Of a stretch of DNA of 64,000 nucleotides, positions 7,309 to 15,240 are shown in pieces. How positions within the stretch are numbered: the stretch's first letter is position 1; each line of letters starts with the position of its first letter. A program made the translations under genes and the position numbers. Below the pieces are notes generated by a model. It searched no databases. It was not told the DNA's origin and saw only the letters and a program-made list of their open reading frames with translations. The stretch is from Scleromatobacter sp964418745 (GTDB taxonomy: Bacteria > Pseudomonadota > Gammaproteobacteria > Burkholderiales > Burkholderiaceae_C). The stretch spans positions 153,009-217,008 of the forward strand of contig CAYQMX010000009.1 of the NCBI GenBank assembly GCA_964418745.1, given 5' to 3'.

Positions 7309-9126
7309 ATGCAATCGAGACTCTTGACCCTGCTCATCGCAGCGGGTCTGACCGCGACGTTCGGCGGCGCTTTCGCCGCCGACGGCGTCACCGACCAGAT
7401 GATCCAGGGCGAGGCCACCGCGACGGGCAACGTCCTGACCTGGGGCGTCAACACCCAGGGCCAGCGCTATTCGCCGCTCAAGCAGGTCAACGCGGCCACC
7501 GTGGGCAAGCTGGTGCCCGTCTGGGCGTTCTCGTTCGGCGGCGAGAAGCAGCGCGGCCAGGAATCGCAGCCGGTGATCTACAACGGCCGCATGTTCGTCA
7601 CGGGCTCGTACTCGCGCATCTTCGCGCTCGACGCCGCCACGGGCAAGAAGCTCTGGAAGTACGAGCACCGCCTGCCCGAAGGCATCATGCCCTGCTGCGA
7701 CGTGGTCAACCGCGGCGCCGCCCTGTTCGACAACCTCGTGATCTTCGCCACGCTCGACGCGCAGCTCGTCGCGCTGGACCAGGCCACCGGCGACATCGTC
7801 TGGAAGACCAAGATCGACGACTACGCCGCGGGCTACTCGGCCTCCGCCGCGCCGCTGATCGCCCAGGGCCTGCTGCTGACCGGCGTGTCGGGCGGCGAGT
7901 TCGGCGTGGTCGGCCGCGTCGAGGCGCGCGACCCGCGCACCGGCAAGCTGGTGTGGACGCGCCCGACGGTCGAAGGCCACATGGGCTACACCTACGACGC
8001 CGACGGCACCAAGCACGAGAACGGCATCAGCGGCACCCCCGGCCAGTCCTGGCCGGGCGACCTGTGGAAGACCGGCGGCGCGGCCACCTGGCTGGGCGGC
8101 ACCTACGACGCCAAGACGGGCCTCGCCTACTTCGGCACCGGCAACCCGTCGCCGTGGAACAGCCACATGCGCCCCGGCGACAACCTGTTCTCCGCGTCCA
8201 CGCTGGGCATCGACGTGAAGACCGGGCAGATCAAGTGGCACTACCAGACGACGCCCAACGACGGCTGGGACTTCGATGGCGTCAACGAGTTCATCACCTT
8301 CGACCTGGACGGCCGGCGCGTGGGCGGCAAGGCCGACCGCAACGGCTTCTTCTACGTGATCGACGCCAACGACGGCAAGCTGGTCAACGCCTTCCCGTTC
8401 GTCAAGAAGATCACCTGGGCCAGCAGCATCGACCTGAAGACCGGCCGCCCGAACTACATCGAGTCCAGCCGTCCGGGCGACCCGACCGCCAGCACCGACG
8501 GCAAGAAGGGCAAGTCGATCTTCAACGCGCCCAGCTTCCTCGGCGGCAAGAACCAGATGCCGATGGCCTACAGCCCCGACACCAAGCTGTTCTACGTGCC
8601 GTCCAACGAATGGGGCATGGAGATCTGGAACGAGCCGGTCGCCTACAAGAAGGGCGCCGCCTACCTGGGCGCGGGCTTCACCATCAAGACGCTCAACGAC
8701 GACTACATCGGCGCGCTGCGCGCGATCGACCCGAAGACCGGCAAGATCGTCTGGGAGGTCAAGGACTCGGCGCCGCTGTGGGGTGGCGTGCTGACCACCG
8801 GCGGCAACCTGGTCTTCTGGGGTACCCCCGAGGGGTACCTGAAGGCGGCCGACGCCAAGACCGGCAAGGTGCTCTGGCAATTCCAGACCGGCTCGGGCGT
8901 GGTCGCCCCGCCGATCACCTGGATGCAGGGCGGCGAGCAGTTCGTGAGCGTGGTGTCCGGCTGGGGCGGCGCCGTGCCGCTGTGGGGTGGCGAGGTGGCC
9001 AAGAAGGTCAACATGCTCGAGCAGGGCGGCATGGTCTGGGTCTTCAAGATCCCCAAGGCCGGCGGCGTCCCCGCGCCGAAGCAGGCCGCTGCCGAGGCGC
9101 CCGCCAAGGTCGCCAAGTCGAACTGA
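7309..9126 (+). CDS. PQQ-dependent alcohol dehydrogenase (quinoprotein) with lanthanide-type metal site
   Basis: A 605-residue protein starting at ATG 7309, with GAGGAG 7 nt upstream. A signal peptide (1-23, AFA-AD) sends it to the periplasm. Tryptophan-docking propeller repeats such as ALDAATGKKLWKYE recur through the chain. The PQQ-contacting vicinal disulfide CC is at 129-130. Metal ligands Glu197 (SGGEFG) and Asn279 (GTGNPSPWN) are present, and the catalytic Asp321 sits in NDGWDFDGVNE. The +2 residue is Asp323, the extra ligand that marks lanthanide-dependent enzymes (XoxF, PedH); calcium enzymes have Ala or Ser there. No haem motif CxxCH is present, so it is a type I enzyme needing an external acceptor. 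Substrate (methanol, ethanol or another alcohol) cannot be read from sequence. The tail after residue 580 is Ala/Pro/Lys-rich. Confidence 0.93.
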   Translation: MQSRLLTLLIAAGLTATFGGAFAADGVTDQMIQGEATATGNVLTWGVNTQGQRYSPLKQVNAATVGKLVPVWAFSFGGEKQRGQESQPVIYNGRMFVTGSYSRIFALDAATGKKLWKYEHRLPEGIMPCCDVVNRGAALFDNLVIFATLDAQLVALDQATGDIVWKTKIDDYAAGYSASAAPLIAQGLLLTGVSGGEFGVVGRVEARDPRTGKLVWTRPTVEGHMGYTYDADGTKHENGISGTPGQSWPGDLWKTGGAATWLGGTYDAKTGLAYFGTGNPSPWNSHMRPGDNLFSASTLGIDVKTGQIKWHYQTTPNDGWDFDGVNEFITFDLDGRRVGGKADRNGFFYVIDANDGKLVNAFPFVKKITWASSIDLKTGRPNYIESSRPGDPTASTDGKKGKSIFNAPSFLGGKNQMPMAYSPDTKLFYVPSNEWGMEIWNEPVAYKKGAAYLGAGFTIKTLNDDYIGALRAIDPKTGKIVWEVKDSAPLWGGVLTTGGNLVFWGTPEGYLKAADAKTGKVLWQFQTGSGVVAPPITWMQGGEQFVSVVSGWGGAVPLWGGEVAKKVNMLEQGGMVWVFKIPKAGGVPAPKQAAAEAPAKVAKSN

Positions 9127-9146
9127 CCTTCCCAGCCCCTGAGAGA

Positions 9147-9171
9147 GGCCTCCCGCGCGACGCGGGAGGCC
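9147..9171 (+). terminator. 11-bp hairpin between dehydrogenase and HiPIP genes
   Basis: GGCCTCCCGCG, a CGA loop and CGCGGGAGGCC form a perfect 11-bp stem, 20 nt after the dehydrogenase stop and 18 nt before the HiPIP start. No T-tract follows, so it is more likely a partial attenuator or a 3' stabilising structure that lowers HiPIP expression relative to the dehydrogenase than a complete terminator. Confidence 0.55.
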
Positions 9172-9188
9172 CGACACGGAGACATCCC

Positions 9189-9512
9189 ATGACCGACAAC
9201 TCCCGGCGCGTCTTCATGATGCGCACGCTGGCGGCCGGCTGCGCGTTCGCAGCCGCCACCGTCCCCTCGCTCGCGCTCGCCGCGGCGCACGTCGAGGAAA
9301 CCGACGAGACTGCCGTCGCGCTCGGCTATCGCCACGACACGCACCTGGTCGACGCCAAGAAGTACCCCAACCACACGCCGCAGCAGCAGTGCAGCGGCTG
9401 CGCGTTCTTCCAGGGCGCGCCCACCGACGAGTGGTCGGGTTGCGCCATGTTCGGCCGCAAGCAGATCCAGGCCACCGGCTGGTGCAGCGCCTGGGCGAAG
9501 AAGCCGGGCTGA
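9189..9512 (+). CDS. High-potential iron-sulfur protein (HiPIP)
   Basis: A 107-residue protein starting at ATG 9189 with CGGAGA upstream. The N-terminus SRRVFMMRTLAAGCAFAAA is a twin-arginine signal, as expected for a protein exported with its folded cluster; cleavage is near residue 32. The four cluster cysteines are Cys68, Cys71, Cys85 and Cys99 (C-x2-C-x13-C-x13-C), with the CSGCAFF and WSGCAMF contexts of HiPIPs. HiPIPs are soluble one-electron periplasmic carriers. Standing directly after the dehydrogenase and with no cytochrome c gene nearby, it is the best candidate for its electron acceptor; that pairing is inference. Confidence 0.92.
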   Translation: MTDNSRRVFMMRTLAAGCAFAAATVPSLALAAAHVEETDETAVALGYRHDTHLVDAKKYPNHTPQQQCSGCAFFQGAPTDEWSGCAMFGRKQIQATGWCSAWAKKPG

Positions 9513-9817
9513 GGCCTGTCTTCCACGGGGGCGGCCGGCGAGCCGTCCCGAGCGGGGCCGCGGCCGGCGGATGACGTCGGCGCGGCCCGCTTTGCTTTGC
9601 GGCGCGCCGCGTGTCGCGGGCCGCGACCGGTGTGGTGATGCCCCGGCGAGCACGCGCGCGGCCCGCGTCGACGCCACGAGGCTGTCCTGCGTCGCCACAA
9701 CTCCACGGGAATACGCGCATCGCGCCTGGAGCAGCGCATGGAGCACCGCGTGGCACACCCCGGCACGTCGCGCGCGGACTATCCCGGGGGCCACGCGCCG
9801 GCGTGCGCCGCGATCGT

Positions 9818-9833
9818 GGTGTGGCGGCACACC
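9818..9833. promoter_or_regulatory. Palindrome GGTGTG-N4-CACACC, possible enhancer-binding site
   Basis: A perfect 6-bp inverted repeat with a 4-nt spacer, centred about 60 nt upstream of the sigma-54 promoter of the porin. Position and symmetry suit an activator site for an RpoN-dependent regulator, but that is inference from geometry. Confidence 0.4.
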
Positions 9834-9883
9834 GACTGCGCCGCCACCGAACGATTGCGCCACCGGTTGTCCCCTGGCGCGAC

Positions 9884-9898
9884 TGGCATGTGGGTTGC
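9884..9898 (+). promoter_or_regulatory. Sigma-54 promoter upstream of the porin
   Basis: TGGCATG-TGGG-TTGC fits the sigma-54 pattern TGGCAYR-N4-TTGC, 60 nt upstream of the porin ATG. It is the second RpoN-type promoter within 2.7 kb, which suggests dehydrogenase/HiPIP and porin answer to the same activator. Confidence 0.72.
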
Positions 9899-9958
9899 GA
9901 TGACTGCCCCGCGGCGACAACGCCCGCGCACCACCATCAGAACCAGGAGACGACACAC

Positions 9959-11098
9959 ATGAAGACGACTTCCATCGCGGCCGTAGCGGGCGCTTTCCTG
10001 AGCCTTGCGGCCACCACCAGCGAAGCCGCGGACGTCAAGGCGGGGGACTGGGATGTTTCCGTCGGCGGCATCATCAATGCGTTCTACACGCGCACGCATT
10101 GCACGGGCAGCCAGAACATCGCGGGGCTGGCGCTCGCCAGCCAGGCGCTGGGCTGCGCCGGCGCGGACGGCCGCACGGTGATCGGCAACGGCCTGCTGCC
10201 CAACGCGCTGATCACCAGCGCCAAGAGCAAGCAGGAGGGCTACGACGTCGGCGCCACCCTGATGATCGGCGCGGCCACTTCGTCGGACAGCGCGATCGGC
10301 AACAACAGCAACGTCGACGTGCGCCAGGCCTTCCTGACCGTGGGCGATGCCGACATCGGCACCTTCAAGCTGGGGCGCGACTACGGCCTGTTCGGCCAGA
10401 CGGCCATCCTCGGCGACATGACCCTGCTCGGCGCCGGCGCCCCGGTCAACGCCACGCAGCGCAACCGCGTGACGCTGGGCCACATCGGTGCGGGCTATAC
10501 CTACCTGGGTACCTACGGCCAGATCGCCTGGGCCTCGCCGTCGTACAACGGCTTCAGCGCCAGGGTGGCGGTGGTCAGCCCGGTCGACGCCAGCGGGACG
10601 ACCTACACCGGCAAGACGTCCCCGCAGTTCCAGGCCCTGGCCGACGTCGCCGTCGGCCCGGGCAAGGTCTGGCTGGGCGCCAAGACCCAGAAGTTCGACG
10701 CGGTCGAGGGCGCGGGCTTCACGATGAACGGCATCGAGCTGGGCGGCAGCGTCTCGGCGAGCGGGTTCGGGCTGCTCGTGAACGTGCAGTCGGGCAAGGG
10801 CCTGGGCGTGCTGTCCGACGGCGACTCCGGCCCGCGCAAGCAGACCAACTACCTGGTGCAGGGCAGCTTCCAGGCCACGCCCAAGCTCAAGGTCGGCGTG
10901 AACTGGGGCGAGAGCCGCCTGAACGACGGCACCGGCACCGACCTGCGCTCGAACGCCAACCTGACCGGCGGCGCCTACTTCGGCCTCACCAAGAGCCTGA
11001 CGCTGACCGGCGAGCTGAGCCACACCACCTCCAAGAGCGCCGGCGGCGACAGCGCCAAGCTCGACGGGGTCGCGGTGGGGGCGATCCTGTTCTTCTGA
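9959..11098 (+). CDS. Gram-negative outer-membrane porin
   Basis: A 379-residue protein starting at ATG 9959 with AGGAGA upstream. It has a signal peptide (1-23, SEA-AD) and a beta-rich body with alternating polar and hydrophobic segments. It ends in the aromatic residue needed for outer-membrane assembly (GAILFF). VDVRQAFLTVG and FKLGRDYGLFGQ segments match trimeric general porins of Burkholderiales. Its sigma-54 promoter and position after the quinoprotein genes suggest it admits the alcohol or another substrate of that pathway. Specificity cannot be read from sequence. Confidence 0.85.
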   Translation: MKTTSIAAVAGAFLSLAATTSEAADVKAGDWDVSVGGIINAFYTRTHCTGSQNIAGLALASQALGCAGADGRTVIGNGLLPNALITSAKSKQEGYDVGATLMIGAATSSDSAIGNNSNVDVRQAFLTVGDADIGTFKLGRDYGLFGQTAILGDMTLLGAGAPVNATQRNRVTLGHIGAGYTYLGTYGQIAWASPSYNGFSARVAVVSPVDASGTTYTGKTSPQFQALADVAVGPGKVWLGAKTQKFDAVEGAGFTMNGIELGGSVSASGFGLLVNVQSGKGLGVLSDGDSGPRKQTNYLVQGSFQATPKLKVGVNWGESRLNDGTGTDLRSNANLTGGAYFGLTKSLTLTGELSHTTSKSAGGDSAKLDGVAVGAILFF

Positions 11099-11164
11099 GG
11101 GCCGGCTCGAACGGCGACGGCGGATGGCGCAACGCCACCGCCGGCCGCCAGATCGGGACAGCGA

Positions 11165-11178
11165 TTGACGCGGGTCAA
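11165..11178. promoter_or_regulatory. FNR/CRP-family box TTGACGCGGGTCAA
   Basis: A perfect TTGAC-N4-GTCAA palindrome, matching the FNR/ANR pattern TTGA-N6-TCAA, 67 nt upstream of the start of the small secreted protein. It predicts control by oxygen or another CRP/FNR-type signal; no such regulator is encoded in the window. Confidence 0.5.
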
Positions 11179-11244
11179 TCCAGGCGCGACATCGACGCCC
11201 AGACTGCGCATTGGAAAGGATCCGATCGCAACCCCGAAGGAGCC

Positions 11245-11712
11245 ATGATGACCACTCGCAACCTCGCCGTCCTGGCGGCCGGGATCGTCGCCGCCACGCT
11301 CGCCGTTTCACAGGGCGCCGATTCGGCCAGCCAGCCCCGGCTGGCGTTTCGCACGATCCCCATCGAGGGGGTTCCCTCCAACGAGCACAAGGTCACGCCC
11401 TATCGGCTGTACGACAAGCTCGTCGTCACCGTCTGGGACCCCGTGGCCTGTGGACAGAAGCCGCACGATGCCGCCGTGTCGATCAAGGGCGGCGTCGTGT
11501 TTCTGAGCTACAGCTTGACCGCGGCGACGGCTGGCGCGAAGGCGTGCACCCTGGTTTCCGAGTTCGAGGTCGCCGATGTACCCAACCGCGACCTGGAAGT
11601 CCAGTTCGCTGGCGGCGCCGAACCGTACGTCGTGGCCAAGATGAGGAAGTGCCCGAACTACACGCCCGCGGGCGGCGACATCTGGGAATGCCTGGTACCG
11701 GCGAAGAGCTGA
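11245..11712 (+). CDS. Small exported protein of unknown function
   Basis: A 155-residue protein starting at ATG 11245, with GAAGGAG upstream; a second ATG is the next codon. The N-terminus has a hydrophobic export signal (about 1-25). The mature part contains four cysteines (in DPVACGQ, AKACTLV, MRKCPNY and IWECLVP), which could form two disulfides. I do not recognise the family. It follows the porin in the same direction but has its own FNR-like box, so it is probably transcribed separately. It is the last gene before the drop in GC and coding regularity near 11.75 kb. Confidence 0.7.
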   Translation: MMTTRNLAVLAAGIVAATLAVSQGADSASQPRLAFRTIPIEGVPSNEHKVTPYRLYDKLVVTVWDPVACGQKPHDAAVSIKGGVVFLSYSLTAATAGAKACTLVSEFEVADVPNRDLEVQFAGGAEPYVVAKMRKCPNYTPAGGDIWECLVPAKS

Positions 11713-11762
11713 AGGGCGCTCGCTGCGAGCTTGCCTGCGGCGGCAAGAAAGAAGGACCGGGC

Positions 11763-12512
11763 ATGTCTGTGTCGAATTGCGCATCTCCCGCCGCGAAATT
11801 AGGCAGTTCCTGGCAAGCGCAGGCGACAAGTTCACGAGTAAATTCAATGGCGCCAACAAGTGCTCAGTCTGACGGCTTTCGGAGCGAAGAGGAGCTCGTG
11901 TGCGCCAGCATCGCGCGTCCGCGCAAGTACAAGGCCTTCCTTGAGATCGATGCCGGGGTCGGCATCGCCGACATCGTGCTGTGCAGTCGCCGCGTGAGGA
12001 TTACTCGCGCAGTCAATGTCTTGGCCAAGGTTCCTCCTCGGCTGGCACCGCTGCTCGCCCCAAATACCGCTTCTGCCGTGGCCTCGCGCGAGGCGCTAGA
12101 AAGTGCGCTGGGTCTTTCGCGGGCGTCCGCCCAAAGGGTCATCTTGCAGCTACGTCAGCTGGGAATCTTGAGATTTCGTGGGGACGAGGTTCGGCTGGCG
12201 CCTATCGGATCAGAACCATTCCAGCACGTCATCGCCGTGGAGACGAAATTGAAGAAGTGGCAGAGCGCGCTGGCGCAGGCGTATCGAAACCGCCAATTTG
12301 CAGACGAGTCCTGGGTGGTACTTGACCATCGATACCATGCGCCTGCGGTGGCACAGTTAGACCGCTTTCAAAGATCCGGTGTCGGACTCGCTTCGGTGTC
12401 GGTAGCCGGTGAACTCTTCATTCATCTCGCCGCACTCCCTTCACCGCCGATTAGCGCCACCAAGAGGTGGCATGCACAGTCGGCCCTGGCCAGGCGAGTT
12501 GCGACGGTCTGA
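11763..12512 (+). CDS. Probable PD-(D/E)XK nuclease-fold protein with winged-helix segment
   Basis: A 249-residue frame from ATG 11763; ATG 11847 gives an equally plausible 221-residue form. The segment EIDAGVGIADIVL (near residue 60) followed far downstream by HVIAVETKLKKWQSALAQAY (near 160) gives the Asp and Glu-x-Lys arrangement of the PD-(D/E)XK fold. Between them, ALGLSRASAQRVILQLRQLGIL looks like a winged helix-turn-helix. The C-terminal part (VVLDHRYHAP...FQRSGVGLASV) resembles the rest of that fold. This could be a nuclease or an inactive DNA-binding relative. Codon use is less GC-rich than the flanks, consistent with acquisition. Confidence 0.55.
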   Translation: MSVSNCASPAAKLGSSWQAQATSSRVNSMAPTSAQSDGFRSEEELVCASIARPRKYKAFLEIDAGVGIADIVLCSRRVRITRAVNVLAKVPPRLAPLLAPNTASAVASREALESALGLSRASAQRVILQLRQLGILRFRGDEVRLAPIGSEPFQHVIAVETKLKKWQSALAQAYRNRQFADESWVVLDHRYHAPAVAQLDRFQRSGVGLASVSVAGELFIHLAALPSPPISATKRWHAQSALARRVATV

Positions 12513-12525
12513 AGACGATTTCTCT

Positions 12526-12747
12526 CTAGGCGAGTGCTTCCAGCCACGGGCTGATGTGGCCTCCTCGACCATGCCGTTCCAACTCAATCCCTCGCGCCTG
12601 TAGTTGCGCGTAAGCAGATCTGGCTTGTTCTAGCCGGTCTCTGCATGCGCTCCAACACGCCCACAGCCTAGCCGTATTGGCCGCTCCCGCTGACACAATG
12701 GTCTGCTGCTCTACATCCGCGGCTGCTCTCAATGTCTTCTCGTTCAC
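12526..12747 (-). pseudogene. Possible fragment of a P27-like phage terminase small subunit
   Basis: A 73-residue minus-strand frame that overlaps the start of the downstream exporter gene. The stretch LWACWSACRDRLEQARSAYAQLQARGI followed by GGHISPWLEALA resembles the helix-rich middle of P27-type small terminase subunits, which normally continue further. The short length and overlap suggest a remnant. The similarity is by eye only. Confidence 0.3.
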
Positions 12748-13619
12748 CCGTCGCTCCGATTGCCCTAGCAGTTGTCGTGCTCCTCATAAGCATGGCTTCC
12801 TATCAATGCGGCGCTTCGCTGGCCAAGCACTTGTTTCCGCAGATTGGCGCACAGGGTGCCACAGCGTACCGCCTAGGCGTGAGCGCTCTGTTCTTGCTCC
12901 TGTTGCGACGGCCGTGGAGACGTCATCACAACGGACGGGACTGGCGCGCGCTTTGGGGCTATGGTTTGTCGATGGGCGCGATGAACCTGGCGTTCTACAT
13001 GTCGTTGCGAACGATTCCGCTGGGGATCGCTGTCGCGCTTGAGTTCACCGGGCCGCTCGCATTGGCGATCATCGGCTCGCGCCGCGTTGTGGACTTCGTA
13101 TGGATCGCATTGGTGGTGTTCGGCCTGGCGATGTTGCTGCCGTTGGGCGTCCAGGTGCAATCGCTTGACCCGCTCGGCGTGGTCTACGCTTTCGCGGCAG
13201 GCCTCGGCTGGGCGCTGTACATCATCATGGGCAAAAAGGTTGGCGTCGCATACGGTTCCGACGCTGTGGCACTCGGCACCTCAGTGGGCGCGTTGCTGGC
13301 AATTCCCTTCGGCATTGCGCACGCTGGGAGCGCGATGCTGCTCCCGCCAGCGTTGATTCCGTACGCAATCGGTGTCGCGGTGCTCAGCTCTGCACTGCCA
13401 TACTCGCTGGAGATGGTTGCTCTGACGCGGCTGCCCACCCGCACGTTCAGCACTTTGCTGAGCCTCGAGCCGGCATTCGCAGCTCTTGCAGGATTCGTGT
13501 TTCTCAGCGAACAGCTGACCGGAGTGCAGTGGCTGGCGATCGCGGCGATTGTTGTTGCGGCGGCGGGCGCCTCACTGACTGCGCGCATCTCGCCAATAAA
13601 CGAACCGTTGCCAAACTGA
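12732..13619 (+). CDS. EamA-family (DMT) exporter, RhtA-like
   Basis: A 295-residue integral membrane protein with about ten hydrophobic helices in two EamA halves. The segments MASYQCGASLAKHLFPQIGAQG, AFYMSLRTIPLGIAVALEFTGPL and LPYSLEMVALTRLPTRTFSTLLSLEPAFAAL match the RhtA branch, which exports threonine and homoserine. The length equals that of E. coli RhtA (295). The start at ATG 12732 has no strong ribosome-binding site. It sits in a region of eroded genes but appears intact. Confidence 0.8.
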   Translation: MSSRSPVAPIALAVVVLLISMASYQCGASLAKHLFPQIGAQGATAYRLGVSALFLLLLRRPWRRHHNGRDWRALWGYGLSMGAMNLAFYMSLRTIPLGIAVALEFTGPLALAIIGSRRVVDFVWIALVVFGLAMLLPLGVQVQSLDPLGVVYAFAAGLGWALYIIMGKKVGVAYGSDAVALGTSVGALLAIPFGIAHAGSAMLLPPALIPYAIGVAVLSSALPYSLEMVALTRLPTRTFSTLLSLEPAFAALAGFVFLSEQLTGVQWLAIAAIVVAAAGASLTARISPINEPLPN

Positions 13620-13812
13620 ACGGTGTTGGGGTGGCGCTGCGACAAGCGTCGGTTGCTACACCCGGCACGGACAATGCCCGGAAGCCGCCGGTCGTGGCCG
13701 ACGGCTGCTCAGCCGCAACCGACGAGCGCGAGACGGAAGCGGACTTCTCCGAAGCAGATCACTGTAACCGTCAGCTGTTGGCCGGTTGCTGGCCTCCAAG
13801 CCGAATCGTAGT

Positions 13813-14100
13813 TCAAGTCGGAGGGTCGCCATGTTGATGGCCGTCCAGGCCGCCGTTGGGCCACGCGAAGTCGGGGATCGTGTGCTCGGCGTGATACTTG
13901 GCGGATGACGGTCGTTCGTAGTTCGACCACAAGACTCCACCCACGAGCAGCAGACCGAAGATTGGAAGCAGCCAGACCAAGGCGATCTGAACTCTCTTCT
14001 GTCGGGAGTCATAAAAGTCACTTCGGCCGACTGCATAGGAGCCGACCGCGTTCGCGCCGAACAGGATGGCCGCTGCTGCGAAAATCACGTATCCGTTCAC
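13813..14100 (-). CDS. Small two-helix membrane protein
   Basis: A 95-residue protein. The start is the GTG at 14100 because GGAGGT stands 6 nt upstream on the minus strand; an earlier GTG has no such site. Two transmembrane helices are clear (YVIFAAAAILFGANAVGSYAV and IALVWLLPIFGLLLVGGVLW), joined by a charged GRSDFYDSRQKR loop, with a polar tail. I do not recognise the family. It lies downstream of the membrane gene at 14315-14935 in the same direction. Confidence 0.6.
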   Translation of the reverse strand: MNGYVIFAAAAILFGANAVGSYAVGRSDFYDSRQKRVQIALVWLLPIFGLLLVGGVLWSNYERPSSAKYHAEHTIPDFAWPNGGLDGHQHGDPPT

Positions 14101-14314
14101 GATCCCACCTCCAAGCAGCACACTGCTGCGAGCTGCCTAGCTGAAAGCGGTCGTTGGCGACCGTCTGCAAGTAGCCGATCGCAGAAACTCGACTCAACCT
14201 GCGCAGTTCGTTGCCTGCTGTGGACACCCACCAGCGAACCTCGAATTCTCACCATTGCAGTTGAGCGCGTTCGATCTATCCGTGCCCGGTCGACGTCGCG
14301 CCGCCAGGAATCGA

Positions 14315-14935
14315 CTACGCGCCTTGCTGATGCCCTGCAACAGAGTCGAGCGGATCCAGCAATTCGCCGCGCAGCAGTGCCAGTGGCGAGCGCCAGTAGG
14401 TCGCGATGTTGTGGAAGGGATCGAGCAGGATCTTCGCTGCCCAAGCCAGGCCCCAGTAGGGGTCGCGCAGGAAGAACAGGTGGAGAGTGCGGAACAGCAG
14501 TCCCCCTGCACCAAGCGCAAGCCACATCAGTCCAAGATCGTGTACGAAGCCGGCCGCTCCGCGTCCCGGCTCCGTCATGCCGAACATTGTCGGGCTTGCC
14601 AACAGGAGCGCCGGCACAGAAAGCCACACGCCGATCAACAGGGCCTTGCGGCGCATGTTGTAGCCAACCTTGAAGGACTCCTTCTGCGCGTAGCTAACCT
14701 GGTTGATCCGGTCGAATTCGCGCGGCTCGAAGAAGATGTGGCCCGACTGCCGCGTCACCATCCCTACCAGCCACCCGACCAGGCCGGCGGCGGCCGGGTC
14801 GACGAAAACCAGGCCGTACGCCACGATGAAACTGATGGCGCTTACAAAGTGCAGCGTCTGGTTGATGCGACTCTGGTGGTAAAAGCGATGGTCGTCATGT
14901 TGCAGCGTCCTGACCTTGCTCATGAATGAGTCCAC
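14315..14935 (-). CDS. Conserved membrane protein, possibly Mpo1/DUF962-like
   Basis: A 206-residue protein starting at GTG 14935, with AAGGAGG 7 nt upstream on the minus strand. It opens HDDHRFYHQSRINQTLHFVSA, then has at least three hydrophobic segments. The motif GHIFFEP follows the second helix; the His-rich opening plus GH-FFE pattern recalls Mpo1/DUF962 proteins, though the match is loose. A later HDLGLMWLALGAGG helix and DPYWGLAWAAKILLDPFHNI region are well formed. An FNR-like site about 100 nt upstream suggests low-oxygen control. Confidence 0.6.
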   Translation of the reverse strand: MDSFMSKVRTLQHDDHRFYHQSRINQTLHFVSAISFIVAYGLVFVDPAAAGLVGWLVGMVTRQSGHIFFEPREFDRINQVSYAQKESFKVGYNMRRKALLIGVWLSVPALLLASPTMFGMTEPGRGAAGFVHDLGLMWLALGAGGLLFRTLHLFFLRDPYWGLAWAAKILLDPFHNIATYWRSPLALLRGELLDPLDSVAGHQQGA

Positions 14936-15240
14936 GTTCGGTCCTCCTTCGGCTATTCGGAGACGTCAGCGTGACAGTGCTCCATGAACATTCGGTGACG
15001 GCTCCGTGTGGAGCTACATCAGAACGAACGGCCAATGATCTACGTCAAAGGTTTCGCCCCAATCAGAAGGTCGACTGCCGGAGAGCGGTCACCGGTGGGA
15101 GGCCGGTATTGGCCGAACTGAGTCGTCGACGCGGTCCAGCCGGCCGGACGGCGCGCCGCTGAACGGCTTCCACCGCGAAGCAAAGCATACCTGCAGCCCG
15201 ACCTCGTCCACCAAGACAAGGCGTCGAGCGGGCACGCGGC
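14936..15240. other. Intergenic region with an FNR-like site
   Basis: Upstream region of the membrane gene at 14315-14935. Apart from the FNR-like site at 15035-15048 I see no gene or structured element; short frames on both strands look random. Confidence 0.4.
15035..15048. promoter_or_regulatory. FNR-like half-degenerate site
   Basis: On the minus strand the sequence reads TTGACGTAGATCAT, one mismatch from the FNR pattern TTGA-N6-TCAA. It lies 100 nt upstream of the membrane gene starting at 14935, which reads away from it. Confidence 0.35.

Larger units (their letters stand above)
9513..9958. other. 446-nt intergenic regulatory region upstream of the porin
   Basis: I see no credible gene here. 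Short frames on both strands are unlike any family I know. The region holds the sigma-54 promoter at 9884-9898, the palindrome at 9818-9833, and further GGTGTGG- or GGCACACC-like half-sites near 9628 and 9750, which could be upstream activator sites. Confidence 0.5.

Noticed and set aside
9513..9575. GC-rich inverted segments after the HiPIP gene as a terminator
   Set aside because: Stems are short, imperfect and lack a T-run; in this base composition such pairings are common.
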